Assembly (NCBI GenBank): GCA_023429275.1
Contig: JAEYWB010000510.1
Location: forward strand, 1 to 7,210
Reading direction: 5' to 3'
Source of the DNA: Planctomycetota bacterium
GTDB taxonomy: Bacteria > Planctomycetota > Planctomycetia > Planctomycetales > Planctomycetaceae
DNA length: 7,210 nucleotides
Shown here: positions 4,083-7,210 of the stretch, in pieces
Numbering within the stretch: the first letter of the stretch is position 1
Layout of the letters: each line of letters begins with the position of its first letter
The notes under the pieces: generated by a model
What the model was told of the DNA's origin: nothing
Seen by the model: the letters and a program-made list of their open reading frames with translations, nothing else
Database searches by the model: none
Position numbers and translations under genes: made by a program

Positions 4083-6786
4083 ACCGGCCCATCCCGACCT
4101 TCTTCCGCATGACGGCGGTGATTGACTGCCGGACGGAGCGGAATTCCTCCCAGGGGTCGCGCTTTCGTCGGCCGACATGCGCGATCGCGTTGCCGACACG
4201 GAAGTGATCCGACCGGACGGATGGAGTCAGCGAATCCCAGTCGAGCGGCATCGCCACCGGGGCCCCTTCCCGGGCCCGGGTCGAATACGGAGCGACGGCG
4301 GTCGCTCCACGGTCGTTCCGAAGGTAATCGAGAAAGATCTTTCCGGTCCGGGCGGCCTTGCGCATCGTTGTCGTATACAGCTCTGGCGAATCGTGCTCCA
4401 TCAGCGAGACGATCGCCCGCGAGAACGCCTTGATCTCCGGCCAGTCCCCCCGGCGGGTGAGCGGGACCACGACATGCAGCCCCTTCCCTCCAGTGGTCTT
4501 GAGGAACGTCTCGAGTCCGATCGTCGACAACCGGTCGCGGAGTTCCTTTGCGCCGGCGATCACCCGCGGCCACTGCACCGAGGGATCAGGGTCGAGGTCG
4601 AAGACCAACTGGTCGGGCTTCTCGATATCGTCGCACCTCGATCCCCACGGGTGGACCTCGAGAATCCCCATCTGCACCAGCGACAGGAGCCCCGCGAGAC
4701 TGTCGATGAAGAGGTACGGCTCGTCCTTCTCCTTCTCGCGGATGTTGATCGAGCGGATGGCCGCAGGCATCCCCGGGCCGGCATGCTTCTGGTAGAAGCA
4801 GGTCTGCCCCTCCCCTTCGGGGCAGCGGAGTACACTGAGCGGCCGGTTCTCGACGTGCGGCAGCATCCAGGGGCCGATCTCGGCATAGTACTCGACCAGA
4901 TCCCGCTTGGTGATCCCTTCCGAGGGAAAGACGATCCGCTCAGGATGCGTCAGGCGAACCTGCTCCAGTTCCTGAACCTGTTCGTTCGTCAGCCGCCCGG
5001 GGTCGAACTTCTTCGGCGCGAGGGGCTTCGAGGTTGTTCGCGGTTTCGCAGCGCGCGGACGGCGTTTCGCCGGTGCGCGTCCGCCGCGGGACGTCGTCTT
5101 CTTCACGCTCTCCTCCTTTGCTCTCCCCTTTCGCTTCGCCTTCGCCGACGAGAGCGGCCGATCGCGGACGATCTGTTTCGCCTCTCCCTCGCCGGACTTG
5201 TCGTCGCGGACTCCCTGAAAGACCGGATGGCGAAGGCGGCCGTCACGCGTCCAGTTGGAGAACGAGATCTGCACGGCCACCTCGGGCTGAACCCAGTGGG
5301 TCCGGCTCCCTCCGGGGACCGGTCCTGCAAAGGGGGAGTCGTCGATCTCCCGCGCGGTCAGGCGTTCGCGCAGCTGGGCGTTCGTGGCATCGGTAAACCC
5401 GGTCCCGACCTTCCCGGCATACCGGAACGTCCCCTTCTCGAAGTAGCCGATCAGGATCGCACCGATACCTCGCCGGGCGGCGGTCGACTCCGTGAATCCG
5501 CCGACGACGAATTCCTCCCGAAGGGCCGTCTTCACCTTGATCCAGTCGGTCCCCCGTCCCGATCGATAAGGTTCCGATCGCCTCTTCGACACGATTCCTT
5601 CGAGCTTGAGCTTCTTCGCCCGTTCGAAAAGCTCGCGGCCCCCTTCGGCGATGTCTTCGCTGAAGAGCACCATCCCCCGCGACGACGGTGGGACGATCCT
5701 GGCCAGCCTGGCCTTTCGCTGCTCGAGAGGGAGATCCCGCAGGTCCTCCCCGTTCAACCAGAGGAGATCGAAGGCACAGTACCGCGTCGCGGAAGTGTCC
5801 CCTGCGCTAAGAGCCTCCTGAAGCTCCTGGAAGCTCGTTGATCCGTTGGAGGTGAAGACGACCGCCTCGCCGTCGAGAATCGCCTCCTGGACCGGCAGGG
5901 CCGAGAGAGTCCTGGCCAGGTCCGGGAAGCGGTGCGTCCAGTCCTTGTCGTTGCGGGTCTTGAGGGTGACGGAGCCGTCGCGAATCCAGGCGAGCAGGCG
6001 ATACCCGTCGAGTTTGATCTCGTGAATCCACTCCGGTCCGTCCGGAATCTCGCTCGCCAGCGTCGCGAGTTGGGGATTGATCTTCTTCGGCCACGGCCGG
6101 GACGTCGCGGTCCTGGCCCCGCGGCCCGATCCCTTTGCCTTTCTTGCCGCCGCTTTCGACTTTGCAGGCTTCCGGGCTCCCGAATCCCGCGAGTTCCATT
6201 TTCCAGAAGGGTCGGCGGCCATTTCGGCGATCGTCCGGCCACTCTCGACGCTCGCCGGCGCCTGCTCGAGGATGTCCCCGTCCCGAAGGGGGATCGCGAA
6301 TTCATCCCGCTCCTTGATGAGCAGCCAGTTCTCCCGCTTCTCGTTCCCTTTGGGGCGCATCCGGACCAGCGTCCATCCCCCCTGGAGCTTCTCCCCGTCC
6401 AGCGTGAACTTCAGCTTTCCCGCCTTGAGTCCCGCCAGGGGATCACCCTGTCTCAGCGGTTCCCAGGTCCCTCGATCCCAGAGGATGACCGTCCCGCCCC
6501 CATACTGACCTGGAGGAATAATCCCTTCGAATCCGCCGTATTCGATCGGATGATCCTCGACCATGACGGCGAGACGCCGCTGGGAGGGATCGAGGCAGGG
6601 TCCTTGCGGCACCGCCCAGCTCTTGAGGACGCCGTCCATTTCGAGCCGGAAGTCGTAATGAAGATGGCTTGCGTCATGTTTCTGGATGACGAACTGCAAA
6701 CCGGCAGCCTTACGCTTCGGGGCCCCCCCTTTCGGCTCCTGCGTCTTCTGAAAGTCTCTCTTCTGCCGGTAAGTTGCGAGCGACAT
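4081..6786 (-). CDS. ligD: LigD, multifunctional NHEJ DNA ligase (PE-Lig-Pol)
   Basis: 901-aa ATP-dependent ligase that processes and seals Ku-bound DNA ends. Domain order matches Pseudomonas LigD. (1) 3'-phosphoesterase, about 1-170: H37, H43, D45, R47, H79 and Y83 occupy the known metal/catalytic positions (KHDASHLHYDFRLE and EDHPIEYGG). (2) Ligase, about 233-540: nucleophile K258 in EIKLDGYR, DGE 305-307, FDLLWLNG 339-346, EGIVSKR 396-402, DWIKVK 414-419, then the OB fold. (3) Primase-polymerase, about 595-890: metal Asp pair D730/D732 in FDLDPD, TTGGKGLH 764-771 and D820 in FLDYLRND. Lys/Arg/Ala/Ser-rich linkers join the domains at about 197-232 and 545-592. The ATG at 6784-6786 is chosen because MSLATYRQKRDF matches the usual LigD N-terminus; no clear ribosome binding site precedes it, and the frame is open to a GTG at 6879. 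The hydrolase gene follows after 11 nt. Confidence 0.97.
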   Translation of the reverse strand: MSLATYRQKRDFQKTQEPKGGAPKRKAAGLQFVIQKHDASHLHYDFRLEMDGVLKSWAVPQGPCLDPSQRRLAVMVEDHPIEYGGFEGIIPPGQYGGGTVILWDRGTWEPLRQGDPLAGLKAGKLKFTLDGEKLQGGWTLVRMRPKGNEKRENWLLIKERDEFAIPLRDGDILEQAPASVESGRTIAEMAADPSGKWNSRDSGARKPAKSKAAARKAKGSGRGARTATSRPWPKKINPQLATLASEIPDGPEWIHEIKLDGYRLLAWIRDGSVTLKTRNDKDWTHRFPDLARTLSALPVQEAILDGEAVVFTSNGSTSFQELQEALSAGDTSATRYCAFDLLWLNGEDLRDLPLEQRKARLARIVPPSSRGMVLFSEDIAEGGRELFERAKKLKLEGIVSKRRSEPYRSGRGTDWIKVKTALREEFVVGGFTESTAARRGIGAILIGYFEKGTFRYAGKVGTGFTDATNAQLRERLTAREIDDSPFAGPVPGGSRTHWVQPEVAVQISFSNWTRDGRLRHPVFQGVRDDKSGEGEAKQIVRDRPLSSAKAKRKGRAKEESVKKTTSRGGRAPAKRRPRAAKPRTTSKPLAPKKFDPGRLTNEQVQELEQVRLTHPERIVFPSEGITKRDLVEYYAEIGPWMLPHVENRPLSVLRCPEGEGQTCFYQKHAGPGMPAAIRSINIREKEKDEPYLFIDSLAGLLSLVQMGILEVHPWGSRCDDIEKPDQLVFDLDPDPSVQWPRVIAGAKELRDRLSTIGLETFLKTTGGKGLHVVVPLTRRGDWPEIKAFSRAIVSLMEHDSPELYTTTMRKAARTGKIFLDYLRNDRGATAVAPYSTRAREGAPVAMPLDWDSLTPSVRSDHFRVGNAIAHVGRRKRDPWEEFRSVRQSITAVMRKKVGMGR

Positions 6787-7080
6787 TGCGGACCCGACGG
6801 TGGCTGCGGGCGGATGTCTCACGGAATACTCCGCCACCACGCGGACGTGAGCAATGAGCATTCCATCCCGCGAGGTCACAAGTTGCCGGCCCGGTAGGAT
6901 GGCCCCCAGGTGTGAAGCTGGAGTCCGACAGCGCGTGCTGGCCGAAGATGTGCCATCGGCAATGCCGCCTGAGACGGCCTGCGAGCCCCTTCAGCCGGTC
7001 GATCGCTCCCTAAAACAACGTCACATCCCGCCCTGAGCTCATTCCATGGCCTCGAAACATCGCGGAGCCGAATGGGACGG

Positions 7081-7110
7081 CCTATAAGGGCAGCCCTTTG
7101 AAGGTGGCAA
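7081..7110 (-). promoter_or_regulatory. Possible sigma-70-like promoter reading toward ligD
   Basis: On the minus strand TTGCCA (7105-7110; 5 of 6 matches to TTGACA) is followed after 18 bp by TATAGG (7081-7086; 4 of 6 matches to TATAAT). A transcript from here would have a leader of nearly 290 nt before LigD, which is long. The match is by eye in a region with some AT content, so a chance hit is quite possible. Confidence 0.22.
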
Positions 7111-7162
7111 GCCGCAGTATTTGCTGAGGTTTTGAGTGCTGTGGCCTGATCGTGTCTCTTCC

Positions 7163-7209
7163 GGCCCAAAGGGCCATTCGTTCCTCCAGCCCGGTCCATC
7201 GGGCCTGGA
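7163..7209. repeat. Tandem hairpins at right edge, possible dispersed palindromic repeat
   Basis: GGCCC (7163-7167) and GGGCC (7171-7175) pair around AAA. Ten bases on, TCCAGCCCG (7185-7193) pairs with CGGGCCTGGA (7200-7209) around a 6-nt loop, with one bulged G. Two GC-rich hairpins this close, in a non-coding stretch, resemble the REP-like palindromic units scattered between planctomycete genes. The unit may continue past the window edge. It could instead be a terminator of a gene lying to the right. Confidence 0.45.
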
Positions 7210-7210
7210 T

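Larger units (their letters stand above)
6787..7210. other. Non-coding region upstream of ligD
   Basis: I recognise no gene in these 424 bp. A 107-codon minus-strand frame (6876-7199) has no ribosome binding site and no recognisable domain, and I treat it as chance. The stretch contains short inverted repeats such as GCCGA/TCGGC (6941-6945 and 6956-6960) and AAGGG/CCCTT (7086-7090 and 7094-7098), a possible minus-strand promoter, and a two-hairpin repeat at the right edge. The ligD promoter should be here, but the immediate 100 bp before the start show no clear -35/-10 pair. Confidence 0.55.

Noticed and set aside
4070..4573. N-terminal extension of the hydrolase frame into ligD
   Set aside because: The extension overlaps LigD polymerase-domain codons in another frame and has no family similarity, while a good ribosome binding site supports the start at 4069.
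4177..5841. 554-codon open frame on the plus strand opposite ligD
   Set aside because: It lies wholly antisense to a LigD with intact motifs, its translation is Arg/Pro/Gly-rich with no recognisable domain, and long antisense frames are common in GC-rich genes.
6787..6879. 31-codon N-terminal extension of LigD to the GTG at 6879
   Set aside because: LigD proteins normally begin close to the MSL-YRxKRDF motif, and the extension resembles no domain. An ATG at 6861 cannot be fully excluded.
5932..6897. 321-codon plus-strand frame opposite the LigD N-terminal half
   Set aside because: Antisense shadow of the PE and ligase domains; no domain or ribosome binding site.
6876..7199. 107-codon minus-strand frame upstream of ligD
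   Set aside because: No ribosome binding site, no recognisable domain, and it runs through the hairpin repeat and other inverted repeats.
1..7210. CRISPR array, tRNA, rRNA, insertion sequence or phage genes
   Set aside because: No regularly spaced repeats, no tRNA-like cloverleaf, and no transposase or integrase motifs were seen on either strand.

Overview
The window is a GC-rich stretch of bacterial chromosome. Planctomycetota is the best guess. The clue is the C-terminal part of a large TM-HlyD protein at the left edge, a type I associate with planctomycete M50-peptidase/HlyD fusions. The lack of Shine-Dalgarno sequences at some starts and the soil/aquatic-type gene content also fit. The assignment rests on recalled family knowledge, not on a search.

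Layout from left to right: (1) 2-1027, plus strand, a 5'-truncated HlyD-like membrane fusion gene, followed by a perfect 6-bp hairpin at 1079-1097 between convergent genes. (2) 1133-2071, minus strand, a bacterial Ku gene with unusually basic N- and C-terminal tails. (3) A 331-bp divergent intergenic region with several inverted repeats. (4) 2403-2834, plus strand, a degenerate receiver-like protein, and 2883-3380, plus strand, a low-affinity iron permease family protein; both have good ribosome binding sites and probably form a two-gene operon. (5) 3377-4069, minus strand, an isochorismatase-family cysteine hydrolase whose stop codon interlocks with the permease stop in the shared tetramer CTAG. 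(6) 4081-6786, minus strand, a full-length LigD of about 901 aa with domain order PE-Lig-Pol, lying directly upstream of the hydrolase and probably translationally coupled to it. (7) 6787-7210, a non-coding stretch with short hairpins, a possible minus-strand promoter and a two-hairpin repeat at the right edge.

The core of the window is a two-component bacterial non-homologous end-joining (NHEJ) system: Ku binds and bridges broken DNA ends, and LigD trims, fills and seals them. All motif residues I looked for in the three LigD domains are present. What is unusual is the setting. Ku and LigD are both on the minus strand but are separated by about 2 kb holding two plus-strand genes and the LigD-coupled hydrolase. 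No phage, insertion sequence, CRISPR array, tRNA or rRNA is visible.
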